DNA of 64,000 nt from Rutidosis leptorrhynchoides (taxonomy: Eukaryota; Streptophyta; Magnoliopsida; Asterales; Asteraceae). This document shows, in pieces, positions 1 to 11,690 of the stretch (its first letter is position 1; the number at the start of each line of letters is the position of its first letter). Under the pieces are notes generated by a model, which saw only the letters and a program-made list of their open reading frames with translations, was not told where the DNA came from and searched no databases. The translations under genes were made by a program, and so were the position numbers. The stretch covers positions 257,406,001-257,470,000 of the forward strand of contig NC_092341.1 in NCBI RefSeq assembly GCF_046630445.1, written 5' to 3'.

Positions 1-674
1 GGTCCCACCACTTTGGTCTCGGGGGTAAAATTTTCAAGGTCGTCCTCCCAAGAGTACCAATTTGTCACCCTTACTTCTTCTTCATCCATAGATGGATCGA
101 TGATTTTGTTGGTAGAGGCTAATGTGTCGGTATGTTGTGAAATTGGTAAAACTGAATAAAAAGTATCATCGGGATAGTTGGTGATTTCGGAGCTCTCGAA
201 TTCATCAAAATTCGATGATATGAGATTTTTTTGTACATGACTCCTCAGATCAACAGGTGTATAGTTTGATAGAGTTTCAGCCTGCCAATTTGCAAACTCT
301 CTTATATGTTCTTTTTGAGCGTCAAATTCTTCGAGTTTGATTTTCATATAATCTAAAAAAATTTCAGACACATAATTTTCCTCGTCCTCTAGTTGTTGAA
401 TTTGGATATATTCTTGGGAATAATCCCAATTTGAATTGCATTCCTCATAATCATTCCATTCAGGTTCCATGGGTGCATAATTTTCCATAGGAACGTAATA
501 ATAACATTCCCATGTTGAATGATAATCTCCACAGATTTCACAACCAGTTATTGTTTCGTCATTCGTGATCCAAGATTGACCGAACGAATTGTCATCAACA
601 CCCATTTGAGAGTATTGATGTAATAGATTTCGTATGTCAGAAAGAGTTTCCAAAATATATTTGAGATTTTTCAT
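1..674 (-). CDS. Short gag-like ORF with zinc knuckle, partial
   Basis: An uninterrupted minus-strand frame of 224 codons runs from ATG at 674 off the left edge; I checked it codon by codon and found no stop. Residues 45-57 form a CX2CX3HX4C zinc knuckle (CEICGDYHSTWEC), the same spacing as the gag knuckle of LTR-4. The rest is acidic and rich in Tyr, Asn and Glu. In LTR-4 about 370 residues, including the whole gag capsid-like domain, precede the knuckle; here only 44 do. The position matching the LTR-4 gag start (ATGCACC, 714-708) opens a frame that ends after five codons, so the usable start is 674. This looks like a gag reduced to its nucleic-acid-binding half, perhaps of a non-autonomous element. 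Function is inferred; only the knuckle is recognisable. Confidence 0.75.
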   Translation of the reverse strand, partial: MKNLKYILETLSDIRNLLHQYSQMGVDDNSFGQSWITNDETITGCEICGDYHSTWECYYYVPMENYAPMEPEWNDYEECNSNWDYSQEYIQIQQLEDEENYVSEIFLDYMKIKLEEFDAQKEHIREFANWQAETLSNYTPVDLRSHVQKNLISSNFDEFESSEITNYPDDTFYSVLPISQHTDTLASTNKIIDPSMDEEEVRVTNWYSWEDDLENFTPETKVVG

Positions 675-1414
675 AATACGCTTATTACCAAATTTTATCT
701 ACAATATGGTGCATTTACTAATTATTCTATTAGTTATAAAACTATAAATTAAATAAGTTATTAAATTAATAGACTTTTCTGCTTTTGCCCACGTTTCGAA
801 TAGCCAAAAGATGCAGCAGGTAGCCAGGATCCTTTAAATCGGAAAATCCACAACTCGCCACTAACAAATCCAACTATTACTACGAACCAGAAAATTGGTG
901 TCTATTAATTTAATCGCTAACAATAAATAATTTTTTTTTAAATTAATTCAACTTAACTAATTTACTTAATCTAAATCTAAATACTTATAATTAATTTAAT
1001 CTTATTCTAGTTATTTCTATTATTAAGAATAATTATTCTATTTTTATTATTATTTAAATACTATATTTTAACAACTTAAATGCTAGTTATTTATCATATT
1101 CTAATTTAATTAACTAAATATTAAAACAAACACAAGTGGACAAGAGTGCAGAGATTTTCAATGACTCTTTTGTTGCATATATGCAACATGGAATCTAAAA
1201 GGAACAACTACTCACAATTCAAAAAGGGTGTCCTGTCAACAGCTTTTGAGAATTCACAATACACGCACATTTTACGAATTATTGCTGTCACGAGCAGTTT
1301 TTTTTTACTAATTACTTTTTAACACCTATTATAAATACAAAATATTTTTACAAAATAAGAAATTATATATTTTTACAAAAATATAGTTTTAATAAAATAT
1401 AGCGTTTTTCAGCG

Positions 1415-1432
1415 TCCCCGGCAGCGGCGCCA
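1415..1432 (-). other. Primer-binding site, tRNA-Asp type
   Basis: On the minus strand the bases just inside the LTR read TGGCGCCGCTGCCGGGGA. This complements the 3' end of plant tRNA-Asp apart from one position and equals the LTR-4 site. It fixes the strand and the LTR edge. Confidence 0.85.
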
Positions 1433-2631
1433 AAAACTTGGTGTACGAGCGGAGGTGTACGAAATACTATTATTTTTAATACGAAATACGGTACTAATTA
1501 CACAAGTTTTATTATTTATTTACAGATAGGATATACCTAAACTCTACTACAACACTATAGGCAGTGTACCTAATCGTAGAGTAGTATAGTTTTTAGTAAG
1601 TCCGGTTCGTTCCACAGGGAGACGACTTATTTTACACTATATTTTAAACAACTGTATTTGTACAAAATATAAATATATATATTACAATTATTATTATTAT
1701 AAAAAGGGGATTTACCGTTTAATGAACGGTTTGTCGATTTTAAAACTTAAGTCACAATTAAAACCTAATGCAAAAAATATTATATATAACTTAATTTAAA
1801 GCGTAAAATAAATAACGATATTTAAATGACGATATATAAAATTGCGATAAGAAATGAAATAAAAGTATTATGCTTATTTAAACTTCCGTAATCATGATGT
1901 TTGACGTTTTGATTTTAATTTATTACCCTGGGTTAATTGTCCTTTGTCCTGGATTTATTTGATACCTATCTGGTTTTTGCCCATAATTGTTCATCGGTCA
2001 TAATTATAATATGCTCGTCAAATTAACCTTATTCCCGAAGTCAAATATTCCAACTAATTAGGGATTTAAACTGTAACAAGGTTTTAATACTTTGTTAATA
2101 ATTACACCAGGTTATCGACTACGTGTAATCCAAGGTTTTAATACTTTGTTAACAATTACACCAATTACCCTTGTATGTAATTCACCCATGTTTTAATGAG
2201 TCCATTGACTATAAATTCATCCCCGTCTCCGGTCAAATGAACAATTATTAGTATTTATAAATATCCCGCTCACCGTACCCGATCAAGCGTATGTGGTTAT
2301 TTATAGTTACGTCAAATTGTAAATCTCTATATTAATCAAATATAAAATCCATTAATAGCCCATAGTCCAACTTCCACAAGTGTCGGTCTTTTGTCCAAAC
2401 CCCAATTATGGTCCAAAGTCCAATAACCCCGTCTTAATATTTAGTTCAACATCACGATTACTTCGGCTCAAATAAGCATAATAATAACTTAGTTACGAGA
2501 CATTAATTTAAAAAGGAAGAACATAACTTACAATGATTATTTATCGCGTAGCGTTACACAGACAGAACTTCGACTTTAAAACCCGTAAAATAACCTTTAC
2601 ATTACCCAAACTAACTAATATAAAACTAAAC

Positions 2632-2741
<110 letters not shown>

Positions 2742-2803
2742 CTATTTATACATAGGGAGAGATATATGATAGATGGTGTAATTTTTTCGTTCAGAAGCTG
2801 GAG

Positions 2804-2879
2804 CTATTTATAGGAGTTTTGAGTTTTTGATCCCCATGCAAGTGCATGAGGTTTTAGTGTATTTGCCATGCACTTGCAT
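2804..2879 (-). promoter_or_regulatory. LTR-1 core promoter: TATA box plus paired palindromes
   Basis: On the minus strand a TATAAATAG box lies at 2812-2804. Upstream of it, ATGCAAGTGCAT (2836-2847) and its exact reverse complement ATGCACTTGCAT (2868-2879) start 32 bp apart. Each is itself a hairpin with ATGCA/TGCAT arms. The gap between the pair and the TATA box is 23 bp. LTR-4 has the same layout with a different palindrome. The promoter role is inferred from the TATA box and LTR position. Confidence 0.6.
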
Positions 2880-2931
2880 TGGCTTGGTTTCCAGCTCATG
2901 TTCTTTTAACTCCTAGCTCGTCGACATAGAT

Positions 2932-2938
<7 letters not shown>

Positions 2939-3022
<84 letters not shown>
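2939..3022. repeat. (TA)n microsatellite
   Basis: Second TA tract in the LTR-1 LTR, with a small imperfection near its left end. Confidence 0.9.
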
Positions 3023-3027
<5 letters not shown>

Positions 3028-3415
3028 ACATAATTATATAAATATTATATTATATATTTTTGTGCATAGTTGACTTGTAATTTTAGGTCCGTTGACTCGT
3101 ACGTTGATACTCGGTTTATGTCTCGATTCCGGATTTTCAAACGTCTTTTCGTATGATTTAATATCTTGTACTTTGCGTTCCGCGACTTGTACTCTTATCA
3201 ATATTTAGACGTTGATCATCAATAAATTGAACCACTTGGATTGTAACTTGTACGTTTGAGCATTTTGGACGTTTGCGTTTTCAAATCTTCGTTTTCTTCT
3301 TTTGTCTTTGCACTTATTTAATATAAACGATTACAACTTAAAAATAGAACAATCACAACTAAAAACTTTACATATTGGAAGGATATTGCGACTAAATATA
3401 TGATCATTTTGAGCA

Positions 3416-3721
3416 CTATTACGAACACAACTTTCTGACCATGGATTTAAGTTCTGTAAGATTCCTATTTATTGTGATTCAAAGAGTGATATTGCTATAA
3501 CTTGCAATCCTGTTCAGTATGCAAAAACAAAAGACATAGACATTCAGTATAACTTCATAATGGATAACGTTGAAATATGTCACATTGAATTATATTTTGT
3601 CCCTATAGAACATCAGTTAGCCGACTTATTCACTAAACCATTAGATGAACAACGGTTTAACTTTTTGAAACTGAAATTAGGGATGTTGACCTTACTATCA
3701 GATACTGATTATGTTGTCTAG
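3416..3721 (+). pseudogene. Ty1/copia pol, RNase H C-terminal fragment
   Basis: Starting exactly at the LTR-1 edge, 102 codons are open to TAG at 3719-3721. The peptide has the copia RNase H tail signatures: an IPIYCDSKS segment, NPVQ followed by a K-x-IDI-x-Y block, and QLADLFTKPLDEQRF. The upstream part of pol has been separated by the LTR-1 insertion and lies beyond the left edge, if it survives. The surviving frame has no stop or frameshift, so the host element may have been fairly intact when LTR-1 landed. Family-level identification is firm; the subfamily is not resolved. Confidence 0.9.
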
Positions 3722-4553
3722 ATTGTGTTTTCTCACGGATTCATTTGTACATATTTAGTGGAAAAATCTAAAATATTTGTTGTTTTTCATATTGATAATC
3801 CAAAAATATTTTGTTAGTTCTCACGCATTATGATTTTTGTCACATAACAGTGAAAAACCCGTGCTTTAGTGTTTTTTCTCGCAGGTATAATAGATCAAAA
3901 TGAGATGGCTGATTTCGAATGTTGCACTGACAGAATAGCCATTAATTTTTGATTTGCATGTAGGATTGCATGGCATCTAGGGACTAACTGTTGCATTCAT
4001 GCTTTTTTTTCTAGTTTGTCTACCTGCATCTTAGTCTTTATATGGTTATCATTTCATGCATGCTGCTTTTAGTTATTTTCCTACAAAATCGAAAATTTGA
4101 AAATTGGGAGATTGCGCTTAACGCATGTTGGAGATAACGAGAACTTTACTGAACTGCGAATGGATAATCGTTTACTAACGACTGAACTGAACGCTTATGT
4201 ATATCTGTTATGTGTTGTACCGGTAGACGTGACAGGCGACTTCTTTGCATTAGACAATCATACTAAGAATAACGAATCATCTAAGATTCCAAAGTCATGG
4301 ACGTTCTATAGCGTCACCTAACTATCTCCGAAATTGTATCTAGTGATAATTGTTGAGGAACTCGATAGTCGATTGAGCGTATCCCTTGTTATAATTTACA
4401 ATCATTAGAAAATGGTGGTGTTGAATATTCCCAAGTAAAATTCAATATTTTCTCTACCATCAAGTGTCAAAACTAAGATGGGATATTCAAAATATCATAC
4501 TAAGAAGTTGAGGGTTATCTGTCTGGTTGGTGCACATCACGTTGTCGCGGGCC
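3722..4553. other. Sequence downstream of copia pol, unresolved
   Basis: Probably the 3' non-coding part of the copia element. I could not find the LTR boundary. A 74-codon frame at 4097-4321 starts at a non-ATG codon and resembles nothing I know. The sequence resumes after the hAT insertion at 9203. Confidence 0.4.
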
Positions 4554-5041
4554 TAGGGATGGCAATGGACTCCGAAAAATCTGCGATCCGCGGATATCTG
4601 ATCCGTGATGGGTGGGTAAAATCATAAAATCTTGCCCGCGGGTACGGGTCGTGGATACGCAAAATCCTTCGCGGGTAAAATCTGATTCGCGAATATATTA
4701 GAATTTTTTTTAATTTACCCGCATATATATGAATACAAATATTATTTATATTTGTTATTACTTATGATAGGATAGGATGATAAACTACTATAAAACACTA
4801 CTGTATATAACATATTATTATGTAAATAATTATATAACAATAGTATAAAATTATATAATCTAAAAGACTAATCATGCAATTATTTGTTCGAAAGTTTAAA
4901 ATTTAATTATTCAAATCAATGTCTCGAATAATATTTATAGTGCTTGAAAAGTTTATAAAATATCTTGTTTAGTGATAAACTAAGAAAATGTATTTGAATT
5001 TTTACGATTAAAACTTATGTATTATATAGAATACTAGATTT

Positions 5042-5070
5042 AAGAGCCCGTACGTTGCACGGGGACTCTT
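5042..5070 (-). terminator. Helitron 3'-terminal hairpin
   Basis: Inverted repeat AAGAG-CCCGT then seven bases then ACGGG-GA-CTCTT (plus-strand order), 4 bp from the CTAG end. It is the expected transposition-termination hairpin of a Helitron, not a transcription terminator. Confidence 0.65.
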
Positions 5071-5255
5071 CCGCAAATAATCTTGAATCTTAGAATGATA
5101 TAGCAAGTAACCATATCATATAGTCAGTGTCACAAGTATTTTAGGTGAATTCCTTAATTATGTTTTTTACACAAAACCTATAGATTAAGACTACTAAATC
5201 CGATAATAGCAAAACACATCACCAGCATTATTGATAATTGGAGGTCTATATTTAT

Positions 5256-5280
5256 GAGTCCGTGCATGTCACGGGGACTC
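5256..5280 (-). repeat. Second, internal copy of the Helitron terminal hairpin
   Basis: GAGTCCGTG and CACGGGGACTC arms around CATGT. It resembles the terminal hairpin in sequence and in the AT-rich tail after it, but ends in ATAG instead of CTAG. It looks like an older terminator that was read through. Confidence 0.55.
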
Positions 5281-8150
5281 TTAATCAAACTAAGTTGTGA
5301 TTGTTGCTAGTTACATAACTAACATGCGGATGCAAACCAAAGTGATTATTGATGAAGTTTTTTAATAATAAGCATATATGATTTCATTAAAATCTTACAA
5401 ATAAACACAAATAATTCATTACATAACAATCATAGCAAATCAACAAACAATCTGGATGAATAATGATATGACCCATTTTAAGTTTCAAATTTGGCAAGAA
5501 TCGAACAAATTAAAGTTAAGGATGATCAGCAAATACTACCCGCAACTACAACCAATAAAAAGAAAACATGGTTTTCTATGCAAAAACATGTTTAAAAAAA
5601 TGTGTTGATATTGTCACACTATCCTATTGATATAAACTGACAACATGCAGAATATACTCACTATAATAACAATAACATAATACTCCGTAGTACTTTAAGT
5701 CATAAGCTCGGACCATGACTTTTGTGAGGACATCCCAGCTTCTAACCTCTCCAATTGTCTCTCCAGTTTCAGCTCGTTAAACCCAAGTCTGAGTGCCTAC
5801 AAAAGAAAAATGGATGTAAATAACCACCACTAACGAAATGACATAGAAAGGCCAGAGAAATAAATAGCATTATCTATTATTTATAATTTATATTCATTAA
5901 TCATTAATAAAAAGAATCAATAACTGTAAAAGGAGTTGTTTAGTTCCAGTTCCATTTCAATACTTATAGATAGATGTTACTGACAGATAAATTACTTGAT
6001 TGCTTTTAGTTTGCACACAAGATAGTATCGTAGTTTAAACAAACAATAGCAAAGATTAACAATAATCCTTCAGGTAAATTGACCTAGATAACAATAGGAG
6101 TAATGAACTTGCACACAAGGACATGTCATATTTACTATAATTAAAGCATGTTAGGTTATATATGAGATAAATTAAAACAAAAATATTGATGATATGAATT
6201 ACTGTTCACATACAATCTAAACTACTACTTAATAAACAACAAAACATCATAGCTCTTAATATGGAATTATTCATATATGTATAAAAAAACTCTACAACAT
6301 CCGACAACACATTAATTCTACAAAATATGATATTGCACCCAAAATTTTAGCAAATGAACTACTAAAGGTACCTGGTGAGTCATTTAGAGGTGGCAAATCT
6401 GACCCATTTACCTATGAGTCAGCTGTATTTGGTAAATCAATCAAAACCGATAATACCTGTCTGATAGTAGAGCCCGAGACATATGCCGCATCTGCGAAAA
6501 CAAATAATGGGACATACCAAGAGTCAAAAAACAACAGTATACATCAAATGTATAGCATATAAAAATTAAGACATGTATGATATCGGTGCTAGATGAAGGT
6601 TGCTGAAACTAATCTGCTGAACTATAGTTGACACCTAACAGGTAATCAAATACGACTGTTTAAATAGCTAACAATGTACAATTAGTAAATAGACCAGAGA
6701 TAAGTATATTGCAACTTACCATCCGTACCCATATTTGCATCTATGGACAGCTCAAAATATGAAAACGGGTCACCAACTAAAAGTAACAGCAAACAAACAC
6801 AACCTTTATTGTCTCGGAGGAAAATGTTTCAGGGAATCGTGTTGCTAAAAGTGGTTAAAAGTCTGAAATAAACCGAGTGAGATTTGTAAAACCATTCAAC
6901 ATTGGACAGAGAATCACTAAATAAAATCACCCCACTTCAGCTACATAAATTGCTTAAACTTTCACCTGAGTAAATTGGCCTATAAACCCAAAACCTATAT
7001 AACACAACTCAATTTTTTTTAAACAGATTATATTTTGACAACATAGCTTCCGTGACGTATTCAACCCGCACAAAAAGTATCCGTTTTGAATGAACACATT
7101 GCCACCTCTAAACAGTTTGGTATCAATAAAGAATAGATAACATTAGATAAAAAAGAAAAAAAAAACACCTTATGTTGAATATGAGTAGCAACAGAGTGGT
7201 GACAATCAACTCCGTGATTTAAAGTCGCAAAAGAGCTGGAATTTGGTTTTTATATGACAAAATTCACCTGCAACTATAAAATATGCAACTGAAGGTTTTT
7301 AAAAATTAAACATCCAGTTCAACCCATTAAAACCATCTGTTGACACATCCAGTTTTATGAAGCTACTTAAACCAAGTAATCTTACTACTACTACATATAC
7401 TCTACTAAAAGTCGCAAATCTTGATCATGAGTTTTAAACCTTGGAGTTCAGGCCACAAAAAAAATATATATATTATACCTCAGTTTTGTGAAGGCACTAA
7501 AAAAGTGTTCGAGTGCGAAAACCTCCCTAATTTGTTTGTTACAGAAGTTGGACTATTACCTATAGCGCCTCTATGACCATTTTAACATGTCAATTATTTT
7601 ATTTATAGAACTAAAACAAATAAAAGGTTGCGGGCGCCCAACACGACCCGACTAATTTTGGGTTGAACTAAAGAGCTACAACAGATCTTGACCCAACTAC
7701 CGGTTATCCAACCCGCCCCTTTTAACCTCTAGTTGTTACATGTAGAGTTACATGCAGCTACGTACGATCAACTACTAAAATTTTGTGTCCCAAAAATGCC
7801 ACAACAATTACGATATATTAAGGAATAAATGATCATGTACCTGACAAGATAAACATCTATAGTACCCATTGTGCTCCTTAGGACTATTCTATATCTCCTT
7901 GGAAGAGTCAGTAGCCTTACAGACAATTAAAAAAAAAAAACTGTAAGCTCCGTCTAGCGTCATAATCAAATTTAAATCATATCTTGTAACACAGAGGAGT
8001 TGCAACGTCAATTATAATAAGTGCAAACCTTCAAACCCAGAATTAAAATTAGCTCAATTAATTTATGATGAAAAATACAAAAATACTCGCAGACTATTCT
8101 TTAAATGGATTAGACCATAGTGATGTTAGCTTGTGTGTTTCTTTACAACC

Positions 8151-8212
8151 ATGGCAGCAAATCCAGTAGCAGGTCATGTATGGAATGATAAGTTTGCAGT
8201 CTACATCTCCGG
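8151..8212 (+). other. Possible short plus-strand exon-like frame
   Basis: ATGGCAGC followed by about 20 open codons ending at a GT (MAANPVAG then HVWNDKFAVYIS). It reads like protein but is short and unsupported. It may be a second captured fragment or chance. Confidence 0.2.
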
Positions 8213-8237
8213 TACACATTACACATGATTTATGCAC

Positions 8238-8238
<1 letters not shown>

Positions 8239-8307
<69 letters not shown>
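8239..8307. repeat. (TA)n microsatellite inside the Helitron
   Basis: TA run of about 70 bp between captured exons 1 and 2. Confidence 0.9.
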
Positions 8308-8310
<3 letters not shown>

Positions 8311-8992
8311 TTAATATATATATATCCTGCACTTAAAATTAATGATATTTAGTCACATGATTTATACATGTGAGACTAATTAAGATTCTAATTTGTGTTA
8401 TAAAACTATTTTTTTAATATCAGCAGAAAAATTAAATAAATAAAGAAGCAGACATCTTTATTCATCAAACTTAAAAAAGGTGAAAAGATTAAAAAAATCA
8501 CTTTCAACTTAAAAAAGGTGAAAATTAAATAAAATCAAAGAAACGTTTTAAACATACCTTATCTGAATCGTCAGGTTTTGGAGACTGGAAGATTAGATGA
8601 AATTGAAAGGTCATTTGATTAGATCAAATCTTCTTCCAATTTTTGAATTTTCCATTTTTGTTGTTCTTGTTGTTGATCAATAAATCTTACCGATTAGAGA
8701 TTGATCGAGTGGTTTTTTTTTCTAGAAACTGATTTGGATTTTTTAAACTCTAATTGATGAATTAGGGTTTGTAAAAGGTGGATTGGAAAAACGGGGCGTA
8801 GGAGATGAGAGCTGTGGATTTTTTTTTACGTGTTTTTTTCTGGCCGATTAAAGATGACAGGGTGTAATTTCTGATGATTAATTAGGGTTAATTGTGATTA
8901 AGTATGTAATTTACATGTCAGCAGACCAGTTTAAGATTTAATTTGGGAGTGCCACGTTGGATAAACCTTCACGATTTATAAGATGTAATAGA

Positions 8993-9019
8993 AGATAGAT
9001 AGATAGATAGATAGATAGA
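8993..9019. repeat. (GATA)n microsatellite at the Helitron 5' end
   Basis: Six to seven GATA units. The Helitron 5' terminus (TCTATC on the minus strand) lies within it, so the boundary is ambiguous by a unit or two. Confidence 0.85.
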
Positions 9020-9202
9020 ATTATATAAGATCTGTGGGTAATACCGTGACTCATGGATATCCGCGGGCACGAGTTTGGATCCAAAATTATATCCGCCCAT
9101 GAAGATCCGCGGGTTCATGAGTTGACAAAAGATCCGCGGGTACGAGCGATGGATCTAGTGGATTTGAATCCATAACCCGCGGGTGCAATCCCTACACGGG
9201 CC

Positions 9203-10332
9203 TTCGTACTTAAAAATCGAAATCAAACCCCTAAATTCAGAGAAAGTTAGTTTATGTAGAATTAAATGTTCCTTGTTGCTTAAAGTCGAAAATTGTGTTC
9301 TTTATTGCGGACATTCAAGTGTTTAAGGGAGAACATCTACAAATGATTTGAGCATACACACAACCAAGCATAATGTCAACAAAGATATGATGGAAATTCC
9401 ATTCATGACATTGTTCAAAAGTAATGCATCAAAAAGATGATCTATTCAATGGAATATTCATAGAAACTCAAAGTCAAAATGTTGATGTATTAATGATGGC
9501 AAAATTCTGAAGTTTCAAATATGAAGTATGTTGACTCATGAAGTATGTTTGCTCATAAAGAACTTAAATCATCCTTAGTGTGACGCCCTCGCATTGGCTT
9601 GAATTGTTAATCACGACATTCACATCGAACTATCAAGATTCTTGTTATCAGCGATTTAAAATTGTACCCATTAAGGATTTAAGTTATGAAGATATTTACC
9701 TTGATATACTCTAGAAATAAATATATGTGAAAGTATAATCTTTAAATTCCGTTTCAAACAAAAACTTGAGCAATAAAGAAGTATTAGGCCTCGTGATTCA
9801 TTTCATGTGACGACTGCTCATCAGGTATATCTACTCTAAATGTAGACCGGTGCTCGCGGTGAGTAATGAGCCTATTTGAATAATCCAACATACTTTGATA
9901 TCTGCCGAGTCAACTGGATTGAGGATTATAAATCAATGGTAGAAGCCAAAGGCTTACATAGATATTTCAAATGCCGTGAGAACCTTTCTGTTCAATTAGA
10001 ATGAAAATACATGAGAAGTGATAGCGAAAAGTTTCCAAATATCGTAATGAAATGGATACCTAATACAACATGTAATCATAAGTGATGAAAGATTCAAAGA
10101 TTAATGAACTTAGAATGATCTCAAAAACCATCGCTCAATAATTTTCAAATAATTATTGTCAATGTGATTGTCAAAGTGATAAGGATAAGTCTGTTCATGT
10201 TTATTGAGGATTGATATCAGTAATTGCATAATGATATATTTAAACTGGATGGTCAAAAATGAACAATGATATTTACTCGATATGTCAGTTCTAGTTCTGA
10301 TCCATTGATATTCGTTAAGATAATTCTCTAAC
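9203..10332. other. Unassigned sequence between the hAT element and the MITE
   Basis: Continues the sequence interrupted at 4553. There is no long ORF and no match to other parts of the window. It may be the rest of the copia element or plain intergenic DNA. Confidence 0.3.
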
Positions 10333-10335
10333 TAA

Positions 10336-10737
10336 GGGTGCATTTGTTTGCCTCTTAATGGAATGATTCAGCACTGAATGCTGAACCATTCAACATTCAG
10401 TGCATTTGTTTCTTACCTCTGAATGACATATGGTGCTGAATGGTTCAGAATTAAGCTCTAAACCATTCAGAGATGAAACAATCTCTTAACCATTAAGTGC
10501 CTAAATTATATATAATATTCTCCTCAAATCATATCCTGATCACCTAACTAACAAATATAATGAATTTTTTATTCATGTCACACATTAATATGGTAGTTTT
10601 AGTCAGTTCATATCGTTAATTCTAAATGATTATCAAACAGCTTATTTTTATTCAGAGCAAACCTTATTCAGAGGTTCTGGACCATTCAGATTCTGAATCA
10701 TTCAGCACTAAATCATTCAGTTTTATTAAACGCACCC
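10336..10737. mobile_element. Tourist/PIF-Harbinger-like MITE
   Basis: 402 bp with ends GGGTGCATTTGTTTG and (reverse complement) GGGTGCGTTTAATAA, flanked by TAA on both sides (10333-10335 and 10738-10740). A 3-bp TAA duplication and G-rich ends fit PIF/Harbinger MITEs. The interior repeats CATTCAG and GCTGAATG motifs in both orientations. A 62-codon frame inside it is not a gene. Confidence 0.75.
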
Positions 10738-11480
10738 TAAAAGTTTGTAAACTCTATGCATGTAAACATATTTTTCATATCATGATAGACTATCTTCATT
10801 GTGTAACAGACTGAAATCGGCGCTAGTTGTAAGTAGACTATTTTGCCCTTAGGGTTTTATTATGTGTCTTTATATGTTTTTATTTTAATTATGTGAACAG
10901 TGTTATTTTATTATTTGGTTAAGACCAGTTTGTGACAAGTGTCACAGAACAAGTTTTTTTATTTAATTTGGACTCCGTTAGGACCGTCTAATGAGGTACG
11001 CAAGATTTTAGATAATTGATAAATACCCGTGTGTTGAGGGGTATGGGTTTTAACCCAAATAAGTGACTATGAGCTGCTTGTTCAGCTCATTTCTCTCCTT
11101 CTCTCTAAAAACACCACCTAAACACCTCGTACATAACTTCCTCTCTTTCTTGGAACCCTAATTCTCTAAATCTCGATTTCAAGTCTGATTTCTATTAGAA
11201 ATCGATTTCTTGTGTTTTACTGAATCAAACAAGGTAATAATTACCCTTTTTCATTAACTAAATTTGTTTCATATTGGGTTTGAAGTTAGGTTTTTGTCAA
11301 AGTGGGTTTTGATGTCAAATTGGTGTAACTTGTTGTTGTTTTGATGTAATACTTGTGGGTTTATGTCCTAAAATGTTTTATAAACAAGATGTGGTAAGTT
11401 TTGAGGTCAAAAACTAGTCCATGATCGAGATTTGGTGATTTTTGGCTCGAACCCATCACTTTTTCAATTTCAGCAGCTCA

Positions 11481-11690
11481 AGAACACACTCGGTTGTGTG
11501 TCTTTTGGAAGTGGGTCGTGTGTCTACGCACTTGGCCGTGTGTGTTTTGAAATTGGGTCATGTGTCTACACACTCGACCGTGTGTCTTTTGAAAAGACAT
11601 TCGGTCGAGTGTCTCTACTCAGTAGGTTGTGTATCTAGACACTCGAACGAGTGTCTATGACACACACAACCGAGTTGGGTAGTGTGTCTT
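11481..11690 (+). repeat. Degenerate tandem GTGTGTCT-type repeat in the LTR-2 LTR
   Basis: Roughly 35-bp units with ACACTCGGCCGTGTGTCTTTT as theme are repeated about six times with variation, some units in inverted sense. A shorter copy survives in the 3' LTR (25725-25813). Both overlapping reading frames here are repeat artefacts. Confidence 0.65.

Larger units (their letters stand above)
5695..8614 (-). pseudogene. Captured multi-exon host gene fragment
   Basis: I can trace candidate exons with GT-AG borders: 8614-8558 (ATG start, 19 codons), 7915-7841 (25 codons), 7496-7479 (6 codons), 7235-7169, 6776-6720, 6491-6457 and 5796-5695 (ends TAA). Phases agree between exons 1 to 3 and across the last three exons (splits of 2+54+1 bases, then 2+33, then in phase). 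The join into 7235-7169 is out of phase, so an exon is missing or misplaced. Exon 2 holds an in-frame TAG and a YYRCLSC stretch; exon 7235-7169 has DCHHSVATH; the last exon is a charged helix (NELKLERQLERLEAG). I do not recognise the parent gene. The stop and phase break suggest a dead capture. Confidence 0.55.
5034..9015 (-). mobile_element. Helitron, non-autonomous, carrying host gene fragments
   Basis: Read on the minus strand, the 3' end is a GC-rich hairpin (about 5070-5042) followed by CTAG (5037-5034) and then T. The 5' end is TCTATC within a GATA-type repeat, preceded by A. This fits Helitron rules (5' TC, 3' hairpin then CTRR, insertion between A and T, no target duplication). The exact 5' base is uncertain within the repeat (about 9011-9019). 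No Rep/helicase is encoded. The cargo is a multi-exon gene fragment on the same strand (5695-8614). Confidence 0.7.
4554..9194. mobile_element. hAT-type non-autonomous element, split by a Helitron
   Basis: The left end reads TAGGGATGGCAATGG and the right end is the imperfect inverted repeat, ending GGGTGCAATCCCTA. Flanking 8-bp sequences are CGCGGGCC (4546-4553) and CACGGGCC (9195-9202), a target duplication with one mismatch; eight bases is the hAT size. Subterminal regions are full of CCCGCGGGTA-type motifs in both orientations. Without the Helitron the element is only about 660 bp and has no transposase. A second copy of the family lies at 12588-16562. Confidence 0.8.

Noticed and set aside
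4097..4321. 74-codon frame after the copia fragment
   Set aside because: Starts at a non-ATG codon, matches no family and lies in a non-coding context.
11432..11660. Two overlapping Cys/Val-rich frames
   Set aside because: Both read the same degenerate tandem repeat in the LTR-2 LTR.
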